DNA of 64,000 nt from JBPOFM01 sp051252455 (lineage in GTDB: Bacteria > Bacteroidota > Bacteroidia > Flavobacteriales > Flavobacteriaceae), in NCBI GenBank assembly GCA_051252455.1, contig JBPOFM010000002.1, positions 310,001-374,000 of the forward strand, written 5' to 3'. This document shows, one piece after another, positions 51,432 to 60,132 of this stretch. The notes under the pieces were generated by a model, which worked only from the letters and a program-made list of their open reading frames with translations, did no database searches and had not been told where the DNA came from. The position numbers and the translations under genes were made by a program. Within the stretch, counting starts at the first letter, position 1; each line of letters starts with the position of its first letter.

Positions 51432-52793
51432 TTATAAATTAGTTCTTTCAACAAAATTTTCAATTACTCCAAAAAAGTTGAGAATATCTTCTTTGTTAAG
51501 AGTCGTATTAATGGTAACTAACCTTACAAAATCATTTCCTTCAAAACTACCAAAACTTACCATAGATTCTGAATGTTCATACAAACGAGTGCATAGTAAT
51601 TCAGCGGGAACGTTCTTGTAATTAAAACAAACAGAAATAGAATCATCAAAACTATATAAGGTATAGTCATCATGGTTTTTAATATAATCTCTAGCGACAT
51701 CTGCCATTTCGAATTGTTTGTCAACTATGCGCTCCAAACCTTCAGATCCTACAGACTTCCACAGCGTCCATAATTTTAAGGCTTCGTTGCGTCGACCACA
51801 CTGCAAGGATGTTTTTCCAAGGTTGAATTCGTCGTCAGCTGTTTGATATAAATAATCGGCATCAATTGAAAACGATTGGTGCAAATGTTTTTTATCTTGT
51901 GTAACGATCATGGAACAGGTTAAAGGAGTTCCCAACATTTTGTGAGCGTTTATGCTAAAGGAGTCAGACAGTTCAAGACCTTTAATCAAATATTGATAAC
52001 GTTTGCTAAAAATGACTGACCCACAATAGGCGCCATCTACATGCAACCAAAGGCCATGTTTCTTACAAACTTTGCTCATACTGCTAATGTCATCAAAAGC
52101 ACCTAACACTGTGGTTCCGGCAGTTGCATTGACGAAGAACGGTTGATAGCCATCTTTTAGATCCTGTTGTACTCGCATTTCCAAATCTTCGGGCATCATC
52201 TTGCCAAATTGATCTGCTTTTATGAAACGTACTTGTTCTCTTCCAATGCCAGCCAGCACCGCATTTTTCGGAATGGAATAATGTGATAATTCAGATGTGT
52301 AAACTATCATTTTTTTCGTGACACCATGATTTTTGACTGCGGGATCTTGTCTGTCTCTAGCCATCAGCAATGCCATAAAATTGGTCATAGAGCCTCCTGA
52401 AGCAAAAGTTCCGTCACTGCTTTCACCATAACCGATGATGTCACAAATCTTACGAAGTATAACTTTTTCTATACCAACGTGTGGTCCTGCCACTTTATAA
52501 GTGTACATGCTGTTATTGAGCATCACTGCCAATAAATCCCCTAATGCGGCTTTGCTCAAACGGCCTCCATATAATTGATTGAAGAAGGAAGTAGAAGCGG
52601 TTTTTGGGGTGTTTTTTATAATTTCGGTAATGATGTCCTTGAGTTCTTCATCATTTATCGGTTTTTCCTTTAGTTGAAGATCCAAGGTTTGATAGAGCTG
52701 ATGAGGATCTATGGGAGTGGCAACAGGATGCAGTCGCTCATCTTGTAATAGTAATTCTACAAGCTCGTTGAATAACTTTAAATCAGTGTTCAT
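51432..52793 (-). CDS. Group II pyridoxal-phosphate decarboxylase
   Basis: 453 residues. The PLP lysine is in SFSINAHKMLGTPL (about residue 283). LHVDGAYCGSVIFS, the ATAGTTVLGAFDD segment and SGGSMTNFMALL are the other family signatures. Members decarboxylate amino acids such as glutamate, aromatic amino acids, aspartate or 2,4-diaminobutyrate. The sequence looks closest to the diaminobutyrate/aspartate/aromatic group, but the substrate cannot be fixed without structure or assay. It is a single gene with a 30-base gap from the next on the same strand. Confidence 0.9.
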   Translation of the reverse strand: MNTDLKLFNELVELLLQDERLHPVATPIDPHQLYQTLDLQLKEKPINDEELKDIITEIIKNTPKTASTSFFNQLYGGRLSKAALGDLLAVMLNNSMYTYKVAGPHVGIEKVILRKICDIIGYGESSDGTFASGGSMTNFMALLMARDRQDPAVKNHGVTKKMIVYTSELSHYSIPKNAVLAGIGREQVRFIKADQFGKMMPEDLEMRVQQDLKDGYQPFFVNATAGTTVLGAFDDISSMSKVCKKHGLWLHVDGAYCGSVIFSKRYQYLIKGLELSDSFSINAHKMLGTPLTCSMIVTQDKKHLHQSFSIDADYLYQTADDEFNLGKTSLQCGRRNEALKLWTLWKSVGSEGLERIVDKQFEMADVARDYIKNHDDYTLYSFDDSISVCFNYKNVPAELLCTRLYEHSESMVSFGSFEGNDFVRLVTINTTLNKEDILNFFGVIENFVERTNL

Positions 52794-52823
52794 TGTGAAA
52801 TAAAAGGTGTTAGTTGGTTGGTT

Positions 52824-54074
52824 TTAGTTTGAAATATCCACAGAACTTCCTTCGCCTAATCCTATCATACGATCGTATCTAGCGCCTAATTCTCTATAGT
52901 AAACCAAAACCTTATAATTGTTTTCTGTCTGCCAAAAGTTTCCGCTCACAGCGCCTTCATTCAGATTTCCGTCTTTGTCAACTACAACATATTTATAGTT
53001 GTAGAAACCTTGTTTCATTCGAAAAGCACATTCGTACGCTGTGTTTTCAGGATTAAAAATTAGTTCATTTTCTGGTTGTAAGGCGTAATTATTAAAATTT
53101 CCATAGACATATAATCGCTCACCTTCCTTTAGAAATGGATAATACAATTTGAAATGTGTCATCGTGTAATCTGCCTCTATAGCTGGGTTGTCTCGGTCGA
53201 TAGCCGTGATAACAAAATTTCCATTGATATCAGGATTATAGGTGTAAGGTTCGTTCGCTCTTGTGCCATTGGCAAACAGATAACTGTGATAAATTTCCTG
53301 AAGATCTATAAATTGCACTCCAATATTTGCTGCTCGCACATCTTTGTTTTCAAAATAGCGGTATTCGTTTCCGGCCCAAAAGCTGGATTCTGAAATGTAT
53401 TTATAAGTCAATTCATTTCCTAGAATGTATTGAGGTTTGAGATTGTCAATCGCCGTATTGAGGTTGTTGTTTTGAAGAATCAAGGTTTTTACCGTTTCTG
53501 ATGGGTTGGTGAAGTTGAAATTATTATTGGCTATAATAATATCTACCGATTGCTTTTCATCAATAAATTTAACATCTCGAGATCGTTTAACGCTCACTCC
53601 AACATTCACAATATCTTCGTATACCATGAATTTCCTTGAAAACACCATCTCGTCGTTATCATTCCAAATGGAGATGATGTAGTTGCCAGATTTTAAAAGA
53701 CCTTTTGTTTGCTGATTTGGAATGGTCAAGGTATAATGTGAATAGATTTGATAGGCATTGAACGAATTCTGATAATTGAGGATTCGTTGATTGTCAAAAC
53801 CTCTCAAATATTCTGATTTTACTAATTGCGAGGGTGTCCAATCAAAATTAAAATGCTCAATGACGTAATAGAAATCTTCTTCATTCCCATTGAGCGCATC
53901 GAACTCTAGACGCAAACTTTCACCGAGACGTAATATGGGCAATTGACTTTGTTGCTGGCTGCCCTTAAATATGATGGTTTTAATATAGCTAGGTGGGTTG
54001 GTTTCTCGTATTTGTGCGAATGCAAATGAGGTAAACACTAAAAAGAAACTGATGAGTTTGAGCTTTGATGCCAT
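52824..54074 (-). CDS. Type IX secretion plug-domain protein
   Basis: 416 residues from the ATG at 54074, which starts a signal peptide (SKLKLISFFLVFTSFAFAQ). An in-frame ATG 15 codons upstream would precede the signal by non-hydrophobic residues and is rejected. The rest is all-beta, with segments such as YYVIEHFNFDW, YQIYSHYTLTIPN and FYNYKYVVVD characteristic of the Bacteroidetes family now called the type IX secretion plug domain (earlier DUF5103). It is thought to plug the SprA translocon during transport. It fits with porT and the sorting-domain cargo in this window. Confidence 0.82.
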   Translation of the reverse strand: MASKLKLISFFLVFTSFAFAQIRETNPPSYIKTIIFKGSQQQSQLPILRLGESLRLEFDALNGNEEDFYYVIEHFNFDWTPSQLVKSEYLRGFDNQRILNYQNSFNAYQIYSHYTLTIPNQQTKGLLKSGNYIISIWNDNDEMVFSRKFMVYEDIVNVGVSVKRSRDVKFIDEKQSVDIIIANNNFNFTNPSETVKTLILQNNNLNTAIDNLKPQYILGNELTYKYISESSFWAGNEYRYFENKDVRAANIGVQFIDLQEIYHSYLFANGTRANEPYTYNPDINGNFVITAIDRDNPAIEADYTMTHFKLYYPFLKEGERLYVYGNFNNYALQPENELIFNPENTAYECAFRMKQGFYNYKYVVVDKDGNLNEGAVSGNFWQTENNYKVLVYYRELGARYDRMIGLGEGSSVDISN

Positions 54075-54172
54075 TTGGTGATGATTTGAATTGTAAAGAT
54101 AAACAAAATTTGTGCCCAACTTAGTTGAGATGTGAATAATGGGGAGGTCAATGTGTCATTCCGTCATAGATG

Positions 54173-54445
54173 TTTGTGTGGACACATCGCGAGTTTGTGT
54201 GGACACATTGGGAGTTTGTTTGGACACATCGGGAGTTTGTGTGGACACATTGGGAGTTTGTGTGGACACATCGGGAGTTTGTGTGGACACATTGGGAGTT
54301 TGTGTGGACACATTGGGAGTTTGTGTGGACACATCGGGAGTTTGTTTGGACACATTGGGAGTTTGTTTGGACACATCGGGAGTTTGTGTGGACACATTGG
54401 GAGTTTGTTTGGACACATTGGGAGTTTGTGTGGACACAGTGGGAG
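54173..54445. repeat. Thirteen tandem copies of a 21-bp repeat
   Basis: The unit reads TTTGTGTGGACACATTGGGAG. There are 13 consecutive full copies plus seven bases of a fourteenth (to 54452). Variation is limited: position 6 is G or T (TTTGTG/TTTGTT), TTGG alternates with TCGG, the first copy has TCGCG and the last AGTGG. Each unit contains the hyphenated palindrome TGTGTGGACACA. Several frames stay open through the array because 21 is a multiple of three, so those open frames need not be genes. There are no spacers, so it is not a CRISPR array. Function unknown. Confidence 0.95.
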
Positions 54446-54452
54446 TTTGTTT

Positions 54453-55029
54453 AGGAATTTAAACTGTTAGCAACGGCTGAGTAAAGATTGATGATTTCGG
54501 TGTTATGTTCATTTTTTGTATTCGTCCATGTCTATTTTTATTGAACTCATGATGTGCTTCGCAGTTCTTGACACAAAAAACGAACCAAAAAAAGTCAAGA
54601 CGATTTGAGGAAATTACTCATTCCTTTTTATTTTAAATTTTTGTATTCGTGAATCTTCGATTTGCTAAAGCACCGTTCGCTTTAGTGGTATGATTATTTT
54701 AAGGTATAAAAATGATTTTTCTCTTGGCAGGTTTCTAGTTTCTTTCATGTTTTTACAGCTCACTATTTGACTGCGTCGAATCTTCGATGTCTTCAAATCG
54801 TCGTTTCCCGCTTTTGGCGGGATCTCAAGTAGTAGGATGTTTTGGGTTTTAATGACATTTTTTAATGGTTATAAAAATTATGGTACCTAGCCTTTTCATT
54901 GTTGTGAAAACTCTTTGTGAAATCAGGTTGGGAGGTGCTGTGAATTAGGAAGTCTGTGCAGAGCTGGGTTTTACTTGTTTTTTCACACAGTAGTTTGTTG
55001 GGGGTAGTGTTTTTTAATTTTTTCTTCTG
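54453..55029. other. Gene-poor spacer with short hairpins
   Basis: No supported gene. It contains a TCCCGC/GCGGGA hairpin (54806-54822), a CTAAAGC/GCTTTAG hairpin (54665-54685) and a stretch with near-repeated AAAAACGAACCAAAAAA-type sequence around 54575-54600. These look like scattered extragenic repeats rather than coding sequence. Confidence 0.5.
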
Positions 55030-55491
55030 TCATAAATAGTCAAAATACCGTATTTGCCAAGTAGGCACTTCTCCACCAAGAATTTTTTTGAATTTTTCGA
55101 ATTGTCCATCATAGTCCTGGTCAAGCTCATCATAGCTTATATAAATGAAGTCGTGGCGTTCTAAAATTTCCTTCATTGTCGAAACAGTTTCGGTTGAGTA
55201 TTCTTCTTCAAAGTTAATTGTTGCGAGTCCACCATAGTTGCTTATTCGAACCGAGTAACCAAGGTTAGTTCTAGGTTTCAAGACTAGTTTATGTGGAATT
55301 CCAATGTCGCAATAGAAGCTTGCATCTTGAACTTGGTTGTCGATTATAAAAGTCAGTGCAAAGTGCTGTTCAAGGTCATTTGTCATTTTAGCAACACGGT
55401 TCACTAACGTTTCATAGTCGAATTTTGACGGTGTTTCAAATCGATCCTGCTCGTCAAATTCTAGTAATATTTTTTTTGTCTCGTTGTTCAT
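55030..55491 (-). CDS. Hypothetical protein
   Basis: 153 residues, acidic, with no signal peptide or membrane segment. I do not recognise the family. It has mixed alpha/beta character: an N-terminal helix rich in acidic residues (KKILLEFDEQDRFETPSKF), a central beta region (FALTFIIDNQ, KLVLKPRTNLGYSVRISNYGGLATINF) and a C-terminal region (DFIYISYDELDQDYDGQFEKF, then VPTWQIRYFDYL). Codon use looks like its neighbours. It stands alone among spacers, so the context gives no hint of function. An immunity or accessory protein is possible, but nothing shows it. Confidence 0.6.
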   Translation of the reverse strand: MNNETKKILLEFDEQDRFETPSKFDYETLVNRVAKMTNDLEQHFALTFIIDNQVQDASFYCDIGIPHKLVLKPRTNLGYSVRISNYGGLATINFEEEYSTETVSTMKEILERHDFIYISYDELDQDYDGQFEKFKKILGGEVPTWQIRYFDYL

Positions 55492-56083
55492 TTTACATTT
55501 ACCACAATTCGTTGTATAATTACTAATATAGTCTTTTATCGGGTTATTTCACTTGATCGAATCACTTTTGAGATGGTTTTGTGGTGGCTTTTGAGTCTAT
55601 ACCTGTTGTGGTTTAGGACTGACTTGCGGGTGTTTATTTGTGTTAGCATTCGAGAATTTCAAAAAATATTTTTAAATATTTTTTGGATATCGTTGATGTG
55701 GAGATTTGTTAGCAGTGGCATGGGGTCTTCGTTAAATAAATTGTATAGAGATTCTTTTTATTTCAATTGTTTTTAATCGGATTTATATGTAGTTTGACGA
55801 AGATATTGTTTTTTTTCGTAAGATTGCAGTGTCAATGGTCTTGAAATGGCAATCTGCAGACGCCATCAAAAGGCTGGTGACTTTGGCCAGAAAATTTTTA
55901 TAGTTCTTATTAGATTATAGTTTTTTTGAGAGATGGGCAGAGTTGTCCATAGCGCTCGGTGGTTCCAATAAGACCTATTGGGAAACTTGGTGAGGCTATA
56001 ACATGATGACACCTGTGTCACTTATTGTGTGATTTGTGGTACGTCATGGATGCGAATACATAATAACAATTACCAAAACAATT
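55492..56083. other. AT-rich spacer without supported gene
   Basis: Nearly 600 bases. Short open frames exist (55573-55776; an ATG-less 36-codon stretch around 55793-55903) but none has recognisable composition or a plausible start context. It may carry the promoter of the gene at 56084. Confidence 0.4.
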
Positions 56084-57019
56084 ATGGAACACAAATCCAC
56101 TTTAATGAATGGTGCGCCGCTTAACGGCTCTGCTGCCACTGGTGTAGTGCTCGACGGCATTGCTTCCAACAACGCGCTTTATGCCGCTGTGAAACAGATT
56201 CCTGCAGCATCGGCTGTGGTCGAATCACATGTTGAATCTCGAGAGAATGCCCTTGATGCAAAATCGGAAGGGGATGCACCTAAAGAGAAGAAGAGAAGCC
56301 GTCCTAGGGAAACTGGGCACGGTATCAACCTTCGGAACTTTGGGCGTATCGTTGATTCTGTGATAGGGATTGGCGCAAGCTACATTAACAACAACGTATC
56401 GTTGACGCTTATAGCGTTGCAAACGGTGTATGCTTCAGCCGAGCTTGCCATAACGAAGTTGTCGAACAAAATGGCGCTATTGAACGTGGCGATTGACCTT
56501 CAGGTGAGCGAATATGCAGACTTGAAGAAGCTGTGTACGATGGCATCTAGGTATCATTCCACCTGTGGTGCGTCCAAAAAGGCCATTGAGCAGTTGCGAA
56601 ACAAAAACGCCCTGATACAGGGGTATCGAATCATCAAAGCGAATTTAGATGACCTTAATTTGAAGAGTGTGAGCCATCAATCTTATGCACAGGCGGCCAT
56701 TTATTTTGATGCTTTTATACAGATATTGGAACAGGATGCCAACTATGACCCAGGGAATACAGACCTGGCGACGAGTGCCTTGAAAGCAAAGCATGACCGT
56801 ATGGTGACGAAGTACCGCGCAGTAGAAATGGCACGTACTGAAGCGCAGAATGCACGGATTGAACGTGACGTGACGATGTACAAGGGCACCACTGGACTAG
56901 TGGACTGTGCTTACGCTGTGAAGAACACCTATATTTCTTTGTTCGGGAGCAGAAGTCCGATTTACAAACAGATCAGTGGTATTGAATTTAGGAAAATGGG
57001 CGATTACAAAAATTTGTGA
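56084..57019 (+). CDS. Hypothetical protein with distinct base composition
   Basis: 311 residues from the ATG at 56084 (GAACACAAATCC follows); an earlier in-frame start adds 16 residues of unlikely sequence. Residues about 60-75 are a Lys/Arg/Glu-rich disordered stretch. About 85-120 contain a hydrophobic segment (VDSVIGIGASYINNNVSLTLIALQTVYA). The rest is helix-rich (KAIEQLRNKNALIQGYR, KHDRMVTKYRAVEMARTEAQNARIERD), ending SLFGSRSPIYKQISGIEF. The gene uses many G- and C-ending codons (GCG, GGC, CTG, GTG) unlike the AT-rich surroundings, a sign of recent transfer or special expression. Family not recognised. Confidence 0.65.
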   Translation: MEHKSTLMNGAPLNGSAATGVVLDGIASNNALYAAVKQIPAASAVVESHVESRENALDAKSEGDAPKEKKRSRPRETGHGINLRNFGRIVDSVIGIGASYINNNVSLTLIALQTVYASAELAITKLSNKMALLNVAIDLQVSEYADLKKLCTMASRYHSTCGASKKAIEQLRNKNALIQGYRIIKANLDDLNLKSVSHQSYAQAAIYFDAFIQILEQDANYDPGNTDLATSALKAKHDRMVTKYRAVEMARTEAQNARIERDVTMYKGTTGLVDCAYAVKNTYISLFGSRSPIYKQISGIEFRKMGDYKNL

Positions 57020-57574
57020 GGGTAGGGTTGGTGTTGGGTATTTGGTATCTGATAGGTGGTATGAGGTATCTGGTACTGGTGACTGATTTAACTTAAGTAT
57101 TTAAAAACCAATATTGAGATGTCTTGGATTTTTTAATTTTTTTTTCAAACAAGGTTTGTTCTATCGCGAATTGCTTTAGCTAATTTCTATGTTTATGATA
57201 AATCAGACGGTGACACTGTTTTTGGAAGATAAAACTTTTGGTTTGGCTACTCAACAAGTTAACAGAATAATTATATTTACATGTGCAGACGTTATTCCAC
57301 TTCATCCTAAATTATTATGCTGCAAATACCAAAGAAAGCTGGAAGGAATGATTGACAATTTTATGTTGTCTTGAATGTTTGATATTTGACCACATTTAAG
57401 ATTGACCACACGAAGGGATTCGTGCGGTAGCGAGGAGTTGGCATTTTAAATTAAATACCAATGATTAATAGTACTTGTTACGACAATTCTTTAATAATTA
57501 ATTCAAGAGGAAAATTATTATATGATTCAGATAAAGAGGTTAATATTTTTAATGTTCCTTAAACTTGAAAAATT
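57020..57574. other. Spacer with short degenerate direct repeats
   Basis: No supported gene. Between 57025 and 57085 short words such as GGTATTTGGTATCTG and GGTATGAGGTATCTGG recur, a degenerate tandem pattern. A 61-codon open frame at 57189-57374 has no supporting start context or family. A hairpin CCACACGAA/TTCGTGCGG lies near 57404-57425. Confidence 0.45.
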
Positions 57575-58420
57575 ATGAAAATAAAATTATTAATCCTATT
57601 TATTTTACTTAATGGAGTTGCCAATTCCCAAAATAATACGGAAATGGCATTATATAATGTTGGATTGGGCAGTTTTGTTGGGGGTGTAGGTGCTGTAATT
57701 AATAAAAACTCTGGCGAAAAAACCGGAAAAGTTTTTTTAAAAGGATTTTTACAAGGTGCCGTTGGAGGTTACGTTGTTTATGAGAGTAAGAAATTCATGT
57801 TAAAAGTTACCCAAGAGGAACAAATAGAATATGCCTGGGGCTCAAAATTGATAAATTCAGTAGGAATCTCTGTAGTCGAAAATGCCTCATTGAATAAAAA
57901 TCTTTGGGAAAATTGGCATATAAACATAGGTTTTAACCGTATGGATTTGAATTTTGAAAATAACATAAAATTTAAATATCGAATAATGCCAGTGTCTCTT
58001 CTGCTTACTGGGTATTTTGCCTATGGCAATAAATTTGAATTTGATTTATTTTTGAAGACAGGTGAAACTATTTTTTCTACTTCCAAAGATAACTCTGGTA
58101 ATGCTGGAGCTACATGGGGAACAGTCATAATTATCGAAGATGATAAGATAAATGATAAGAGAGTTGTTTCGCATGAAATTATACATTCGTTTCAATACAA
58201 CGACTTTAATTTTGTGAATACATTTCTTGAACGTGGTAAGAATAACATAATTGCTAATTCAACGTTTTTAACCAAATATCAACATATTTTTTATTTTGAC
58301 CTTCAAGCCCCAGTTTTTGGGGCCTTATATCTTTTAGAAAGTTCGAAAAAGGGATGTTATTACAATAATTTTTTCGAAAAAGAAGCAGGTAATTTTTCAA
58401 ATACTATAACTTGTGATTAG
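57575..58420 (+). CDS. Secreted HExxH protein, putative metalloprotease-like
   Basis: 281 residues with a signal peptide (KLLILFILLNGVANSQ). An early Gly-rich region (LGSFVGGVGAVINKN) and beta-rich repeats (WHINIGFNRMDLNF, FKYRIMPVSLLLTGYFAYG) suggest an envelope protein. Residues 200-204 are HEIIH in VVSHEIIHSFQYND, the zinc-binding pattern of zincins, with a later EKEAGN near residue 270 that could supply a third ligand. No other protease domain is recognisable, so peptidase activity is inferred only from the motif. The gene sits alone in the accessory stretch. Confidence 0.65.
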   Translation: MKIKLLILFILLNGVANSQNNTEMALYNVGLGSFVGGVGAVINKNSGEKTGKVFLKGFLQGAVGGYVVYESKKFMLKVTQEEQIEYAWGSKLINSVGISVVENASLNKNLWENWHINIGFNRMDLNFENNIKFKYRIMPVSLLLTGYFAYGNKFEFDLFLKTGETIFSTSKDNSGNAGATWGTVIIIEDDKINDKRVVSHEIIHSFQYNDFNFVNTFLERGKNNIIANSTFLTKYQHIFYFDLQAPVFGALYLLESSKKGCYYNNFFEKEAGNFSNTITCD

Positions 58421-58740
58421 TTATTGGATGTAAATCGGGTTTAAACAGTAAATGCCAGGTCCCGCCGAAATCTTCACTGAATATTTGAGATTGAATGAAC
58501 CTTTCTTTTATCAGTATAAGAAAATTTTGAAGCGATAAATCATTTTCACTTTGATAATTTTCATCCAAATTTTGGTGCTTGTTTAGTCAGGTGATTTGTC
58601 TCAATTTTCACTACAACGTTGTCTTATAAATTTTATGACATTATATTATGAAATCAACATTAATAATTCGTAAATTTGCACGGATTTTTTTCTTTGAAAG
58701 AATCTTTATTACCTAGACTATTAACAAATAGATTTATAAT
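58421..58740. other. Leader region of the nqr operon
   Basis: No supported gene in these 320 bases. A -7-like box TAAATTTG is at 58671-58678, 62 bases before the nqrA ATG, without a clear -33 element at the usual distance. Confidence 0.45.
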
Positions 58741-60096
58741 ATGTCAAACGACATTAAGATTAAAAAAGGTCTTGATATTAAATTGAAAGGAGAAGCTGAA
58801 AAAACCACCGAAAAGGCGATTATCAGTAACTTTTATTCCATAAGACCTGAGGATTTCCATGGTGTTACGCCAAAATTAATTGCAAAGCAAGGTGCTAAAG
58901 TCAAAGCTGGAGAGCCTATTTTTTACGACAAAAATGACGAATCTGTTAAGTTTGTTTCCCCAGTTTCTGGCGAAATAATCGATATTGTTCGTGGTGACAA
59001 GCGTAGAATTATGGCAGTCAAACTTCAGGCTGATAAAGAGCAAGCCTTTGTTGAACATGGCAAATTCAATTTGGCTAGTGCCAATGCCGATGCTGTCAAA
59101 AAGCATTTATTGGCTTCCGGTTGTTGGCCGTTCATCAAACAGCGTCCTTATGACATCATTGCAAAAACGGATGGATCGCCAAAAGCAATCTTTATCTCTG
59201 GATATGCGAGTGCACCATTGGCTGCCGATCTAGATTATACACTTAAAGGCAAAGAAGCTGAATTGCAAGCCGCTATAACTGCCTTAGGTTTTTTAACCGA
59301 AGGACAAGTGCATGTGAGTGTTGGTGCCAAAAGTAATTCTCCGTTAGCGGGTCTATCAGGCATCACATTACATAAAGTATCTGGGCCACATCCTGCGGGA
59401 AATGTTGGTACCCAAATCAATAAAATCAATCCAGTCAATAAAGGCGAAGTCGTGTGGACGGTTGCCGCGCAAGACTTGGTGATCATAGGAGAACTTTTGT
59501 TAACTGGAAAATTTAATGCAGAACGTATTGTTGCGTTGGCAGGATCTTCGGTTAAAAAAGCACGTTATTTTGTGACTAAAATCGGGACAGAGGTGTCAAC
59601 GATGGTGTATGATAATGGTGTGGAGAAAGATGGCAACGACCGAATTATTTCTGGTGGTGTGCTTTCTGGAAAACAAGTTAAGCCAGATGGTTATTTAGAT
59701 TATTACAGCAACACTATTACCGTCATTCCAGAAGGTGATGATTATGAATTCTTTGGATGGAATAAGCCTGTTTTCAATAAAATTTCTACGTCAAGAGCGC
59801 TGACATTTTCTTGGTTGACTCCAAACAAGAAATTTGATTTGAACACAAATACAAATGGTGAGCATAGAGCATTTGTTTTGACTGGCAATTATGAAGAAGT
59901 TTTTCCTTTGGATATGTATCCATTGCAAATCTTAAAAGCGTGTAAATACCAAGATTTGGATGAAATGGAGGCATTAGGAATGTATGAAGTGGCACCAGAG
60001 GATTTTGCTCTGACAGAATTTATATGTGTCTCTAAACAACCACACCAGGCCATTATCAGAAAAGGCTTGGATGTCATGATGAAAGAAATTGGGTAA
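58741..60096 (+). CDS. nqrA: Na+-translocating NADH:quinone reductase subunit A
   Basis: 451 residues, soluble. It has the conserved opening (KIKKGLDIKLKGEAE), HGVTPKLIAKQGAKVKAGEPIFYDK, HPAGNVGTQINKINPVNKGEVVWTV, and the C-terminal MEALGMYEVAPEDFALTEFICVSKQ. NqrA is the cytosolic subunit that binds quinone in the six-subunit sodium-pumping NADH dehydrogenase. It starts the nqrABCDEF operon, with gaps of 36, -1, 2, 85 and 1 bases between the following genes. Confidence 0.97.
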   Translation: MSNDIKIKKGLDIKLKGEAEKTTEKAIISNFYSIRPEDFHGVTPKLIAKQGAKVKAGEPIFYDKNDESVKFVSPVSGEIIDIVRGDKRRIMAVKLQADKEQAFVEHGKFNLASANADAVKKHLLASGCWPFIKQRPYDIIAKTDGSPKAIFISGYASAPLAADLDYTLKGKEAELQAAITALGFLTEGQVHVSVGAKSNSPLAGLSGITLHKVSGPHPAGNVGTQINKINPVNKGEVVWTVAAQDLVIIGELLLTGKFNAERIVALAGSSVKKARYFVTKIGTEVSTMVYDNGVEKDGNDRIISGGVLSGKQVKPDGYLDYYSNTITVIPEGDDYEFFGWNKPVFNKISTSRALTFSWLTPNKKFDLNTNTNGEHRAFVLTGNYEEVFPLDMYPLQILKACKYQDLDEMEALGMYEVAPEDFALTEFICVSKQPHQAIIRKGLDVMMKEIG

Positions 60097-60132
60097 TGAT
60101 TCATTTTGTAAAAATGAAAAATAGTTAAAGAA

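Noticed and set aside
54173..54445. CRISPR array
   Set aside because: The copies are contiguous with no unique spacers and no cas genes are nearby.
54139..54462. Several overlapping open frames through the 21-bp repeat array, some over 100 codons
   Set aside because: The 21-base period keeps frames open on both strands; the translated products are simple heptapeptide repeats with no start context or family. The array is better described as a repeat.
55573..55776. Plus-strand open frame of 67 codons, hydrophobic
   Set aside because: Low-complexity AT-rich translation with no plausible start context; most likely chance.
55793..55903. An open stretch of 36 codons with protein-like composition (KIAVSMVLKWQSADAIKRL)
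   Set aside because: Has no start codon at its beginning and no continuation; could be a remnant of a lost gene, but unsupported.
57189..57374. Plus-strand open frame of 61 codons
   Set aside because: No recognisable family, isolated in an AT-rich spacer and without promoter or partner gene; may be a decayed fragment.
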